Positions 7,692 through 17,035 of a DNA stretch of 64,000 nt are shown piece after piece. The number at the start of each line of letters is the position of its first letter. The stretch's first letter is position 1. A model generated the notes under the pieces. The model had not been told where the DNA came from. It saw only the letters and a list, made by a program, of their open reading frames with translations, and did no database searches. This DNA is from CBIHON01 sp966211965 (GTDB taxonomy: Bacteria; Pseudomonadota; Gammaproteobacteria; Burkholderiales; Burkholderiaceae_D). The stretch is taken from NCBI GenBank assembly GCA_966211965.1, contig CBIHON010000001.1, positions 186,001-250,000 of the forward strand. Direction: 5' to 3'. A program made the position numbers and the translations under genes.

Positions 7692-9101
7692 GTGGGGATT
7701 TTTTCGCTTTTTGGGAAGAAAGACCGTCAGTCGGCAACGGCGCCGGCGGATAAAGAGTCTACCCGTAAAAAACGTGACGAAAGCGCAGCTCGCTCCAGTT
7801 CGAGCAGCGAGGCTGGCCGCGCCCAGTTGGTGCAGCGCAAGGTAGCCCGCGCCACCGCGATGAAAATTGACGCGATCGAATCGGAGATGTCTTCCGAATT
7901 CGTCAATCCCGGCGCGCCCGCCCCTGCTGCTCCCTCCAAGAATCCCAATACCGTCGCGCCCACAGGCAAAGCCGTGCCGGCCAGTCCGGATAAAAAAGAA
8001 GCGCCGAAACCACAGCCCTTCCAAGCCACCTTGCCGATGGGCTCCACCACACAATTCCTGTTAGGCGGGGAAACCGTCACTGGCGCTGCCGCAGCAGCCC
8101 TTTCGGCATCCGAAACCGCCCCCGTCATCGAGGAAGCGGCCATCCTGTTCGCAAACGGACAGATCGAGATGGTTGAAACCGTATTGCAGAGTGCGATCCA
8201 CGACGATGAGCTTGGCGCCGCCATTCCTACCGTGTGGGCCATGTTGTTTGATCTATATCGCATAACCGGCAAGCACGCGGAATTCGATCATCTGTCGATC
8301 GAATACGCAAACAAGTTCGAGACCTCGCCGCCTGCCTGGATCGAAACCAATATCGAACCCGAAGCGGCGCCCGCTGCACCGACCAAGACACCGACCGTCC
8401 CGTTCTCCGGCAAGCTGGATGGCAATATCGTCAAACTGCTGGAACGCGCTCAAAATCTCGCCGAGCACAGCAAGATTCTGCGGCTCGAATTCAACCGCGT
8501 CTCTGAAGTCGATCCGGTCGGCTGCGGTATTTTGCTTAGCGTTTTGAATAAACTGCAAAAGTCCGGACACGACCTGATTCTGGTCGGCGCGCTGGAATTG
8601 GTGGCCAAAGTCCGTGCCATCTTGGAAGTTGGCCGGCGCGATGAGACCGAAGCCCCTTGGCTGCTGTTGATGGAAATCCTGCGGTTGTTGAATCTCGAAA
8701 AAGATTTCGAAGAAGCCAGCATCGATTACTGTGTTACCTTTGAAGTATCGCCGCCCGCCTTCGTCGCGCCTAAAAATAATGTCACTACGGCGCTCGCGGA
8801 AATTGCTCCGCCCAAGGAAGAATCCGAATATTTCATGATGCCGGCCGTCGTCGAAGGCCGAGTCGAACAACTGCTTACCGCCATTACCGCTTACGCTGCC
8901 GAGCATAATCCGGCCATCATCGATTGTTCGCGCCTGACGCGGGTCGATTTCGGCGCCACCGGCCAGCTGCTTAGCGGGCTGGCACCGCACACCTGCAATG
9001 GCAATGTCATTGAATTCCGTGAAGTCAATCATCTCGTCGCGGCGCTGTTCGGCGTGATGGGCTTGAAAGACATCGTGCGCATCTTGCCCCGCAAGAACTG
9101 A
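7692..9101 (+). CDS. STAS-domain protein
   Basis: A 469-residue cytoplasmic protein starting at GTG with AGGA 5 bases upstream. The N-terminal 120 residues are a low-complexity Ala/Pro/Lys linker after a short basic start (MGIFSLFGKK). The rest carries two STAS-like modules resembling anti-sigma-factor antagonists or MlaB. One lies at about residues 235-310 (LRLEFNRVSEVDPVGCGILL), the other at about 385-465 (IIDCSRLTRVDFGATGQLL). No cognate anti-sigma kinase is nearby. It lies upstream of hslVU; function is unknown beyond the fold. Confidence 0.75.
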   Translation: MGIFSLFGKKDRQSATAPADKESTRKKRDESAARSSSSSEAGRAQLVQRKVARATAMKIDAIESEMSSEFVNPGAPAPAAPSKNPNTVAPTGKAVPASPDKKEAPKPQPFQATLPMGSTTQFLLGGETVTGAAAAALSASETAPVIEEAAILFANGQIEMVETVLQSAIHDDELGAAIPTVWAMLFDLYRITGKHAEFDHLSIEYANKFETSPPAWIETNIEPEAAPAAPTKTPTVPFSGKLDGNIVKLLERAQNLAEHSKILRLEFNRVSEVDPVGCGILLSVLNKLQKSGHDLILVGALELVAKVRAILEVGRRDETEAPWLLLMEILRLLNLEKDFEEASIDYCVTFEVSPPAFVAPKNNVTTALAEIAPPKEESEYFMMPAVVEGRVEQLLTAITAYAAEHNPAIIDCSRLTRVDFGATGQLLSGLAPHTCNGNVIEFREVNHLVAALFGVMGLKDIVRILPRKN

Positions 9102-9117
9102 CAGCCGCCTCCGGCAT

Positions 9118-9145
9118 CTTGCAATCGGGCTGCTCGGCCCCACTT
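9118..9145 (+). promoter_or_regulatory. Sigma32-like heat-shock promoter for hslVU
   Basis: CTTGCAA at 9118-9124, a 13-bp spacer, and CCCCACTT at 9138-9145 closely match the RpoH consensus (CTTGAAA, 13-15 bp, CCCCATNT). The predicted transcription start is near 9152, about 65 bases before hslV. This fits the known heat-shock control of hslVU in proteobacteria. Confidence 0.7.
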
Positions 9146-9218
9146 TTCAAGCTATTACTTAGCAAGCGTACTCTCTCACTTATTTTTAGCGGCTCAGCCA
9201 ATTCATTCAGAGGCATTA

Positions 9219-9755
9219 ATGGAACAATTTCACGGCACGACGATCCTTTCGGTTCGGCGCGGCAATGTCGTCGCCCTCGGCGGCGATGGTCAGGTTACAC
9301 TCGGCAATATCGTCATGAAAGGCACAGCCCGCAAAGTGCGCAAGCTTTATCAAGGCAAGGTTCTGGCTGGCTTTGCCGGCGGTACCGCGGATGCCTTCAC
9401 CCTGCTCGAACGTTTCGAAGGCAAACTCGAAAAGCACCAGGGCAACCTGATGCGTGCATCGGTCGAATTGGCCAAGGACTGGCGCACCGACCGCATGCTG
9501 CGCCGGCTCGAAGCCATGCTGCTGGTAGCCGACCGCGAATCAACCTTGGTCATCACCGGCAACGGCGATGTGCTGGAACCGGAAGATGGCATCGGCGCCA
9601 TCGGCTCGGGCGGCAGCTACGCCCAGTCGGCCGCCAAGGCCCTGCAGGAAAACACCGAATTGTCGCCGTTCGAGATCGTCAAAAAATCGCTGACGATCGC
9701 CGGCGAATTATGCATCTACACCAATCTGTCGCACACGATCGAGACACTGGAATAA
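9219..9755 (+). CDS. hslV: ATP-dependent protease subunit HslV (ClpQ)
   Basis: HslV is the proteolytic chamber of the HslUV protease, an N-terminal-threonine hydrolase with a proteasome beta-subunit fold. The 178 residues match the family length. The mature protein begins at the tandem Thr in MEQFHGTTILSVRR, and GGDGQVT and GSGGSYAQSAA are conserved. hslU follows 37 bases downstream. The start is fixed by the short propeptide. A sigma32-like promoter precedes it. Confidence 0.97.
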   Translation: MEQFHGTTILSVRRGNVVALGGDGQVTLGNIVMKGTARKVRKLYQGKVLAGFAGGTADAFTLLERFEGKLEKHQGNLMRASVELAKDWRTDRMLRRLEAMLLVADRESTLVITGNGDVLEPEDGIGAIGSGGSYAQSAAKALQENTELSPFEIVKKSLTIAGELCIYTNLSHTIETLE

Positions 9756-9792
9756 CGCCGTGTCCTGCAACAACCCCAAGAAATCATCCATC

Positions 9793-11136
9793 ATGAATAT
9801 GACCCCCCAGGAAATTGTGTCCGAACTCGACAAACACGTCGTCGGCCAGGCACGCGCCAAGCGCGCCGTCGCGATCGCCTTGCGCAACCGCTGGCGGCGC
9901 CAACAAGTGGCAGAACCGCTGCGGCACGAGATCACCCCGAAAAACATCCTGATGATCGGCCCCACCGGGGTCGGTAAAACCGAAATCGCACGCCGACTGG
10001 CGAAGCTGGCCGATGCCCCCTTCATCAAGATCGAAGCAACCAAGTTCACCGAAGTCGGTTATGTCGGACGAGACGTCGACACCATCATCCGCGACTTGAT
10101 CGATATCGGCATCAAGCAAACCCGCGAAGCCGAAATGCGCAAGGTGCGAGCACGCGCCGAGGATGCCGCCGAAGACCGCGTGATCGATATCCTGGTGCCG
10201 CCGCCGCGCGATTTCGGATTCAACGCGCCGGCACAAGCCGAAAACGACAGCCACGGCGGCAGCACTGCGCGCCAGACCTTCCGCAAGCGCTTGCGCGAAG
10301 GCGCGCTGGACGACCGTGAGATAGAAATCGAAGTCGCGGAAACCGGTCCGCAAATGGAAATCATGGCGCCGCCGGGCATGGAAGAAATGACCGAGCAGAT
10401 CAAATCGATGTTTTCCGGCATCGGCGGCGGCCGCAAAAAGCCGCGCAAGATGAAAATCAAGGAAGCGCTGAAACTCCTGATCGAAGAAGAGGCCGCCAAA
10501 CTGATCAACGACGACGAGCTCAAGCACAAAGCCATCACCAACGTTGAGCAAAACGGCATCGTGTTCCTGGATGAAATCGACAAGATCGCCAGCCGTTCCG
10601 AAGTCGGTGGCGCCGATGTCTCGCGCGCCGGCGTGCAGCGCGACCTGTTGCCGCTGGTGGAAGGCACCACGGTCAACACCAAGTACGGGATGATCAAGAC
10701 CGATCACATCCTGTTCATTGCGTCGGGCGCATTCCATCTGGCCAAACCGTCCGACCTGATCCCGGAATTGCAGGGCCGCTTCCCTATCCGGGTCGAACTG
10801 GAATCGCTCTCGATCGGCGATTTCGAACGCATCCTGACCAGCACCGATGCCTGCCTGACGCGGCAATACCAGGCGCTGCTGGCGACCGAGGAAGTCACCA
10901 TCGACTTCACACCGGAAGGCATCAAACGGCTTGCTGAGATCGCTTTTTCAGTCAATGAAAAAACCGAAAACATCGGCGCCCGCAGGTTGTACACCGTGAT
11001 GGAAAAACTGCTGGAAGAGATGTCGTTTACCGCCGGCGAGAGTTCCGGCAAGACCATCCCGATCGATGCCGCGTATGTCGACGAGCGGCTGGGCGCGCTG
11101 GCGGTCGATGAAGATTTGTCGCGTTATGTTTTGTAG
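9793..11136 (+). CDS. hslU: ATP-dependent protease ATPase subunit HslU (ClpY)
   Basis: HslU is the AAA+ unfoldase that feeds substrates to HslV. The 447-residue protein starts at MNMTPQEIVSELDKHVVGQ, with Walker A GPTGVGKTEIARRLA (about residues 57-71), an inserted I-domain (about 110-235), Walker B IVFLDEIDKIA and a C-terminal tail ending in SRYVL, which docks into HslV. The frame is open back to 9760, but the ATG at 9793 reproduces the conserved N-terminus. It is co-transcribed with hslV. Confidence 0.97.
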   Translation: MNMTPQEIVSELDKHVVGQARAKRAVAIALRNRWRRQQVAEPLRHEITPKNILMIGPTGVGKTEIARRLAKLADAPFIKIEATKFTEVGYVGRDVDTIIRDLIDIGIKQTREAEMRKVRARAEDAAEDRVIDILVPPPRDFGFNAPAQAENDSHGGSTARQTFRKRLREGALDDREIEIEVAETGPQMEIMAPPGMEEMTEQIKSMFSGIGGGRKKPRKMKIKEALKLLIEEEAAKLINDDELKHKAITNVEQNGIVFLDEIDKIASRSEVGGADVSRAGVQRDLLPLVEGTTVNTKYGMIKTDHILFIASGAFHLAKPSDLIPELQGRFPIRVELESLSIGDFERILTSTDACLTRQYQALLATEEVTIDFTPEGIKRLAEIAFSVNEKTENIGARRLYTVMEKLLEEMSFTAGESSGKTIPIDAAYVDERLGALAVDEDLSRYVL

Positions 11137-11386
11137 TTGAGTCTTGTGATTGATCGGTTGCGGGCCTGCGGGCCTGCAACTCTCTTGCCTATCATGGCCA
11201 ATAAGACATACAGCACGCGACAGAAACTGGTTTTTCGCAATCAGACACCTCCCTCGAAGCCGCGCATTCCCCTCACGATAGCCGCCAAACAAGGCACTGC
11301 GAACACACGCCCGACGAATATCCCGGCGGGACAAACGCATACAAAAAAACGTACGAAAGCCGATTAGCGGATCACGTACAACAAAG

Positions 11387-11448
11387 TAGGGTGAGTGCAA
11401 CCCATCATGATCAACAGCAAAAAAACATGATGGGTTGCACTCACCCTA
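11387..11448. repeat. 23-bp perfect inverted repeat (hairpin)
   Basis: The arms at 11387-11409 and 11426-11448 are perfect reverse complements (starting TAGGGTGAGTGCAACCC), with a 16-base A-rich loop. On the plus strand the stem is followed by AGAGCATTTTTAG, so it could end hslU transcription. The length and perfection are more typical of a palindromic mobile element. It abuts element A copy 1, sharing TA. Confidence 0.7.
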
Positions 11449-11503
11449 GAGCATTTTTAGCCTGACCGTGCGGAGCTAAGGTCAGGCCGAGGTGCGGACG
11501 CGT
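11447..11503 (-). repeat. Dispersed element A, copy 1 (half copy)
   Basis: The 57 bases beginning TAGAGCATTTTTAGCCTGAC match the reverse complement of the right half of the full copy at 22935-23055, apart from a few mismatches. The match stops at GGACGCGT. One terminal arm is present and the other missing, so this is a truncated copy. Confidence 0.75.
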
Positions 11504-11545
11504 GAATCATCCATTCATACGTAAGCTTCGACCGATTGGATTGAT

Positions 11546-12118
11546 CTACTGGTTAGCCGCCGGCTGAGCCGGCATCTGAATCCCCGGACCAGGCATCACG
11601 GACTGTGGCACCAGGCCCGACGGCAAGTGCTGGTTGTTTCCTGCCATTCCTGAAAATTGCGGTGCCGGCGCAAGACTCGGCACCGGCACCCTGTTTGCCG
11701 AACCGCTCGCTTGCGGCGGCGCATTCTCCGGCAATTGAACACGCTTGGGGCTCCCCCCTTCTGCCAGCACTACATATCCGGCATGCACTTCCTTGACGGT
11801 AACGCCGGGCATCACTTCCTGGCCGATACCGAGCGCCTGGGCCGGCTTGCCCTCAGTTGCAAGGATTGCGACGCTGTCGCCCGGATTGCGCGCAACCACC
11901 ACGCCCTTCAACGCATAATTGCTGGCCGCCACGACCGCCGCTTTACGGCCGCCGAACAAACCCGCCGCGACCTCCAACCGCGGCTCCGCTACCGGGACCG
12001 GTGCGGGCGCTGCAACCGGTCGCACCTGCGGCTTGAACAATTGCAACCCCCAGTACGCGGCTGACGCGCACAGGACGATAAACAAGACAAAACTGATCAG
12101 GACAGGCAGACGCTTCAT
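11546..12118 (-). CDS. gspC: Type II secretion system protein GspC
   Basis: A 190-residue bitopic inner-membrane protein. It has a short cytoplasmic start, a TM helix (about residues 7-25), a Pro/Ala-rich periplasmic linker and the HR (homology region) domain at about 45-130 (YALKGVVVARNPGDSVAIL, VKEVHAGYVVL) that contacts GspD. The C-terminus is a Pro/Gln-rich tail instead of the PDZ or coiled-coil domain of longer GspC proteins. It is the last gene of the gsp operon, 13 bases after gspF. Confidence 0.85.
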   Translation of the reverse strand: MKRLPVLISFVLFIVLCASAAYWGLQLFKPQVRPVAAPAPVPVAEPRLEVAAGLFGGRKAAVVAASNYALKGVVVARNPGDSVAILATEGKPAQALGIGQEVMPGVTVKEVHAGYVVLAEGGSPKRVQLPENAPPQASGSANRVPVPSLAPAPQFSGMAGNNQHLPSGLVPQSVMPGPGIQMPAQPAANQ

Positions 12119-12131
12119 TCAAATTGTTCCT

Positions 12132-13352
12132 TCATCGCACCAACTGATTGATTTCGATGATCGGCATCAGCACCGCCAATACGATCAACAGCACCACTAC
12201 TCCCATCGCAAGGATCAGGAAGGGCTCCAGCAAACCGGCTATGGTCAGCGCACGCCGCTCCAGATCCTGCTCCTGCGCATTGGAGGCGCGTTCCAGCATC
12301 GCCGGCAACTCGCCGGTCACTTCGCCGGCGCGGATCATGTGAATCAGCATCGGCGGAAAATGCTTGTGCGCCGAGAGTGCGCGCGCCAGGCTCACCCCTT
12401 CACGCACGCTGGCGGTCGCTTCTTCCACCTGCTCGCGCATCGCGACGTTCGACAGCGTGTCGCGGCTGGTTTGCAGCGCACGCAAGATCGGCACGCCGGA
12501 ACCGGTTGTGATCGCGAGCGTACTGGCGAAACGGGCAGTGTTCAGGCTGCGCTCGAATTTTCCATACAAGGGTGCGGTCAGCAGCCAGGTATGCCAGCGA
12601 TGCTTGATCGCAGGATCTTTCAGCGCGGTGCGCCAGGCGAAAAACAGCAGCACTGTCACGGTCAACACGATCCAGCCATAGTTGCGCACGAAGTCCGAAA
12701 CCGCCAGCATCATCACCGTCAGCAGCGGCAGTTTCTGCTTGGTGTTGGCAAACACGGACACGATTTGCGGCACCACATAGGTCAACAAAAAGATCACGAT
12801 CGCGAACGCCACCACCGTCACGATGGCGGGATAGGTAAATGCCAGCTTGACCTTTTGCACCAGTGCATTGCGCCGCTCAATGTAGTCCGCCAAACGCGAC
12901 AGCACGCGCGACAATTGGCCGATCTGCTCGCCCGAGGCAACCAGCGCGCGGTAGATGTCGGCGAAGTCGCGCGGGTGCTGCGACAGCGCATCCGAGAGCG
13001 AGGCGCCCCCCATCACTTCGGCGCGGATCGATGCCACCAGGTCGCGCACGTAGGGACGCTCGGCTTGTTCCAGCAGGGCTGAAAACGCTTGCTCCAACGG
13101 CAAGCTGGCTTCCAGCAGACTGGCCAACTGGCGCGTGAAGAGTGCCAATTCCAGTGTCGACAGATGATCGCCGAAAGCCCGCCTTTTGGGGACGCCGGCC
13201 GCATCGGTCTGAGTCGTGATCGCATCGACCTCGATCGGCGCCAAACCTTGGCCGCGCAGTTCGGCGCGCGCGGCACGGGCGCTGTCGGCATTGACCACCC
13301 CCTTCTTTGTCGCACCCGCGGCGTCGACAGCTTCATAGCGAAAGGCCGGCAT
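12132..13352 (-). CDS. gspF: Type II secretion system inner membrane protein GspF
   Basis: GspF is the polytopic platform protein of the type II secretion inner-membrane assembly. At 406 residues it is the standard length. It has two homologous cytoplasmic T2SSF domains (about 70-193 and 273-395) and three TM helices (about 170-193, 215-240 and 375-400). MPAFRYEAVDAAG is the typical start. It begins 1 base after gspE ends. Confidence 0.95.
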   Translation of the reverse strand: MPAFRYEAVDAAGATKKGVVNADSARAARAELRGQGLAPIEVDAITTQTDAAGVPKRRAFGDHLSTLELALFTRQLASLLEASLPLEQAFSALLEQAERPYVRDLVASIRAEVMGGASLSDALSQHPRDFADIYRALVASGEQIGQLSRVLSRLADYIERRNALVQKVKLAFTYPAIVTVVAFAIVIFLLTYVVPQIVSVFANTKQKLPLLTVMMLAVSDFVRNYGWIVLTVTVLLFFAWRTALKDPAIKHRWHTWLLTAPLYGKFERSLNTARFASTLAITTGSGVPILRALQTSRDTLSNVAMREQVEEATASVREGVSLARALSAHKHFPPMLIHMIRAGEVTGELPAMLERASNAQEQDLERRALTIAGLLEPFLILAMGVVVLLIVLAVLMPIIEINQLVR

Positions 13353-13353
13353 G

Positions 13354-14793
13354 CTAATCCTTTGTCACGCGCAGCAACTCGGCTTGCGTGGTGGTGCCGT
13401 CGGCCAGCCAGCGCTCGCCGTCTTCACGCATGGTGCGCATGCCGTCGCGCTGCGCGGCCACGCGGATATCGGCTTCCGCCGCCTGGTTGTGGATTTGCGC
13501 GCGGATCTCATCGGTGGTCAGCAGCAGCTCATACACGCCGACCCGCCCTTGATAACCGGTGTGGCCGCACTTGTCGCAACCGGCCGCCTGCCAGTGTTGG
13601 CCGTCGTGCACCTTGCAATGCGTGCACAGCTTGCGCACCAGGCGCTGCGCCACCACGCCGAGCAAGGATGAGGACAGCAGGAAAGGTTCAATCCCCATAT
13701 CGAGCAAGCGCGTGACCGCGGCGGCAGAATCATTGGTGTGCAGGGTCGCCAGCACCAGGTGCCCGGTGAGTGAAGCCTGCACCGCGATCTGCGCGGTTTC
13801 GAGGTCGCGGATTTCGCCGATCATGATGACGTCCGGATCTTGCCGCAAGATCGCACGCAAGGCCTTGGCGAAGGTCATTTCGATGCGCGGGTTGACCTGG
13901 GTCTGGCCGACGCCGGCCAGTTCGTATTCGATCGGGTCTTCCACCGTCAGGATATTGGTGGTACCTGCATTAACGCGCGACAACGCGGCGTACAGCGTGG
14001 TGGTCTTGCCGGACCCGGTCGGGCCGGTGACCAGCACGATGCCGTGCGGTTGGCTGATCAACTTGTCGAATTGCGCCAGCGTCGCATCGCTCATGCCCAG
14101 GTGCTGCAAACCGAACCGGCCCGCCTCTTTATCAAGCAGGCGCAATACCGCGCGTTCGCCGTGGCCGGTCGGCAGCGTCGAGACCCGCACGTCGACCGGC
14201 TTGCCGCCGACGCGCAGAGTGATGCGGCCATCCTGCGGCAAACGCTTCTCGGCGATATCGAGCTGGGCCATGATCTTGATGCGCGAAATCAGCGAGGCAT
14301 GGATCGCCTTCTTCGGCCGCACCACGTCGCGCAAGCTGCCATCGATGCGAAAGCGCACCACTGAAACCTGCTCGAAGGGCTCGATATGAATGTCGGAGGC
14401 GCCTTCGCGCAAAGCCTGGGTCAGCAGCGCGTTGATCATGCGGATCACTGGCGCATCGTCGGCCGATTCCAGCAAATCTTCAACGGCCGGCATGTCGAGC
14501 ATCAGCTTGGCCAAGTCGAGGTCGGATTCGTATTCATCGATCACTTGCGCGGCGTCACCGCCGGAGCCGGCATAGGCTGTTGCGATCGCCGCTTCCAATT
14601 CGGCGCGCGGCATCGATTTCAGTTTGACCCGGCCGTAGCGGCGACTGACCTCGGCGATTGCGCTCGGCGCGGTGGCGTCGGAAACCCAGACTTCGACAGC
14701 CTGGTGCGCGCCGGTGCCGGCGGCCTCGGTGCGATGCGCCAGCAGCATGAAGTCGCGTGCGAAGGCATAAGGTAGGAGACGGGCGTCGGTCAT
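13354..14793 (-). CDS. gspE: Type II secretion system ATPase GspE
   Basis: GspE is the cytoplasmic hexameric ATPase that drives pseudopilus assembly. It has Walker A GPTGSGKTTTLYAALS, the Asp box, Walker B (DPDVIMIGEIRDLETA), a His box (GHLVLATLHTNDS) and the tetracysteine zinc motif (CTHCKV, then GCDKCGHTGY). MTDARLLPYAFARDF at 14793 is chosen as start, because the frame's earlier Met (14823) would overlap gspD by 20 bases and add an atypical leader. Neither start has a strong Shine-Dalgarno. About 479 residues. Confidence 0.93.
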   Translation of the reverse strand: MTDARLLPYAFARDFMLLAHRTEAAGTGAHQAVEVWVSDATAPSAIAEVSRRYGRVKLKSMPRAELEAAIATAYAGSGGDAAQVIDEYESDLDLAKLMLDMPAVEDLLESADDAPVIRMINALLTQALREGASDIHIEPFEQVSVVRFRIDGSLRDVVRPKKAIHASLISRIKIMAQLDIAEKRLPQDGRITLRVGGKPVDVRVSTLPTGHGERAVLRLLDKEAGRFGLQHLGMSDATLAQFDKLISQPHGIVLVTGPTGSGKTTTLYAALSRVNAGTTNILTVEDPIEYELAGVGQTQVNPRIEMTFAKALRAILRQDPDVIMIGEIRDLETAQIAVQASLTGHLVLATLHTNDSAAAVTRLLDMGIEPFLLSSSLLGVVAQRLVRKLCTHCKVHDGQHWQAAGCDKCGHTGYQGRVGVYELLLTTDEIRAQIHNQAAEADIRVAAQRDGMRTMREDGERWLADGTTTQAELLRVTKD

Positions 14794-14803
14794 GGGCAAG
14801 TCT

Positions 14804-17035
14804 TTAGTGGGAATACTTTGCATCCGGCCCCGGCGCTTGCGGCGCAGGCTTTTTCATCTCGCCGCCGGCGGGCGGCGCGGCCCACAGCAATTCACCGCCA
14901 CTTGGCCGGCCATCTTGCAACGGCGGCAGGATAGGCGCACCGATATCCGGCAACACCGCGGTATGCGCCGGCTGCGTGCCGACTTCCGTGCGGCGGATAT
15001 AGTCATAACGATCCACCGCGACATTGACGCTCTGTTCGTTGCTGCGCAGGATGGTCGGCCGTAAAAATACCATCAGGTTCCTCTTGGTGCGGTCGCGCGT
15101 TTGATACTTGAACAAGTTGCCGATCACCGGTATGTCACCCAAGCCGCGCACCTTCTCGACATTGTCGCTGGTGGTGTCTTCGATCAACCCGCCCAGCACG
15201 ATGATCTGTCCGTCGTCGACCAGCACATTGGTGTCGATCGAACGCTTGTTGGTGATAAGACCGGCGGTGTTGACCTGGGTTTTATCCACGCTGGAAGTTT
15301 CCTGATAGATCGACATCTTGACCGTGCCGCCCTCGGAAATCTGCGGCTTCACACGCAACGACAGGCCAATGTCCTTGCGCTCGACGGTTTGGAACGGATT
15401 GACGCCGGCGCCGCCGCCGGATGCAGCCGTCGTGTATTGTCCGGTGATGAACGGCACATTTTGGCCGACGATGATTCTCGCCTCTTCGTTATCGAGGGTG
15501 ATCAGGTTGGGCGTGGACAGGATATTCGTATTGCCGTCGTTTTCCAGGGCGTGCGCCACCGCGCCCAGCCCGAGGCGGCCATTGATCTGGCGAAACACAC
15601 CGAGCGACAATCCCGAGCCGGGCATGACCGAAGAGCCGTTACCGTTTGCGAGGCCGGTCGCGAGATTTACGAGGTTGTTGCCGCCGGTAGAAAACGAGGT
15701 CAGTCCGCCCACCCGATAATTGCTTTCGGCATTGCCGGACAAGCCCATCCATTGGATACCGAATTCCGCCGCTTTGGAGGCCGTGATTTCGACGATCAGC
15801 GACTCGATGTACACCTGGGCGCGGCGCGCATCGAGCTGGTCGATCACGGCGCGCAAATTGCGGTACACCGGTTCGCTGGCGGTGATGATGAGCGTATTGG
15901 TGGCCGGGTCGGCCTGGATGTAGCCGGCCGCGCCGCCGGCCGGCAGGGCGGCCGGTGAAGGCGAAGGCGATGTCGATGTCGACGAAGTCGATGACGGCGC
16001 CGCAGCGGACGCGGCGCTTTGCAAGCCGCCAGCCGGCGTATTGAAAGCAGAGGCGGAGGAAGAGGTGCCGGAGGCAGGCGCCGAAGTCGGCGCCGACGCA
16101 TCGGACGAAACCACAGCGCGCAAGGTCAGCGCCAGCTTGCTGGCGTCGGCATTTTTCAGATAGACCACATGCACGTTGCCGGGGGTCGCGGTCGGCTGGT
16201 CAAGCTTGGCGATCAGCGATCGCGCCAAGCTTGCGCGTGCGCTCGACGGTGCGCGTACGATCACGGAATTGGTACGCGAATCAGCCAGCAGATTGACGCG
16301 CCCCGCATCGGTGCCGCCCGGAGCGGCGCCGCCGGTTTCGAGCAGGCGATTGACCATCGCCGCGATATCGCTGGCGTATGCATAACGGATCGGCACCACG
16401 TCCAGATCGCCGACCGCCGGCGCATCGAGCGCAGCAATGATCTTCCCGAGCCGGGTCAGGTTGTCGGCGTAATCGGTAATGACCAGCGTGTTGTTGCTGG
16501 GGTTGGCATTGATCGTGTTGTTGGGAGAAATCAGCGGGCGCAGCACCGTCACCAGGTTGGCCGGCGATTCATAGTTCAGGCGAAAAATCTGGGTCGCGAT
16601 CTGGTCGCCCTTGAGCCCGCCGACCTGGGCCGGCCCGGCTTGCAGCTTGGCATCGGCTTCCGGCACCACCTTGGTAAAAGTATCGCCGGTGACGACCGCG
16701 TATCCCTGCAGCCGCAAGGCCGAGGTCAGCAGTTGGAATGCCTGTGCCTTGCTGACCGGCTTCTCCGACACCAGGTTGATCGTGCCTTTGACGCGCGGGT
16801 CGATGATGAAAGTGGTATTGGTGTAATGGCCGACCGCCTTGATGACGGATTCGATATCAGCGCCGACGAAATTGAGCGTGGCATCGCCGGCCGCATTGTC
16901 CGCCGGCTTGCCCGCGAGCGGAGCGGCAGCGTGCGAGGGCAGACCGGCCGCTGCGCACAGCAAGGCGGCGACGGCACTCCAGCGGCGCCATGCTGCCGGT
17001 CCCGGGAATATTTCTGCTAGTGGATTTTTTTTCAT
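14804..17035 (-). CDS. gspD: Type II secretion system secretin GspD
   Basis: GspD forms the outer-membrane secretin channel. At 743 residues it has a signal peptide (about 1-37), the N0 domain (LNFVGADIESVIKAVGHYT), three N1-N3 repeats (about 120-390) interrupted by a Ser/Ala/Pro low-complexity stretch near residues 320-365, and the secretin barrel domain with VPFITGQYT and the C-terminal signature VPVIGNLFKYQTRDR. It overlaps gspN by 4 bases. No separate pilotin gene is seen in the window. Confidence 0.96.
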   Translation of the reverse strand: MKKNPLAEIFPGPAAWRRWSAVAALLCAAAGLPSHAAAPLAGKPADNAAGDATLNFVGADIESVIKAVGHYTNTTFIIDPRVKGTINLVSEKPVSKAQAFQLLTSALRLQGYAVVTGDTFTKVVPEADAKLQAGPAQVGGLKGDQIATQIFRLNYESPANLVTVLRPLISPNNTINANPSNNTLVITDYADNLTRLGKIIAALDAPAVGDLDVVPIRYAYASDIAAMVNRLLETGGAAPGGTDAGRVNLLADSRTNSVIVRAPSSARASLARSLIAKLDQPTATPGNVHVVYLKNADASKLALTLRAVVSSDASAPTSAPASGTSSSASAFNTPAGGLQSAASAAAPSSTSSTSTSPSPSPAALPAGGAAGYIQADPATNTLIITASEPVYRNLRAVIDQLDARRAQVYIESLIVEITASKAAEFGIQWMGLSGNAESNYRVGGLTSFSTGGNNLVNLATGLANGNGSSVMPGSGLSLGVFRQINGRLGLGAVAHALENDGNTNILSTPNLITLDNEEARIIVGQNVPFITGQYTTAASGGGAGVNPFQTVERKDIGLSLRVKPQISEGGTVKMSIYQETSSVDKTQVNTAGLITNKRSIDTNVLVDDGQIIVLGGLIEDTTSDNVEKVRGLGDIPVIGNLFKYQTRDRTKRNLMVFLRPTILRSNEQSVNVAVDRYDYIRRTEVGTQPAHTAVLPDIGAPILPPLQDGRPSGGELLWAAPPAGGEMKKPAPQAPGPDAKYSH

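Larger units (their letters stand above)
11137..11545. other. Intergenic region between hslU and gspC
   Basis: About 410 bases with no convincing gene. The genes on either side converge. The first 240 bases hold nothing recognisable; the rest contains a long perfect hairpin (11387-11448) and a truncated copy of dispersed element A (11447-11503). Confidence 0.7.
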
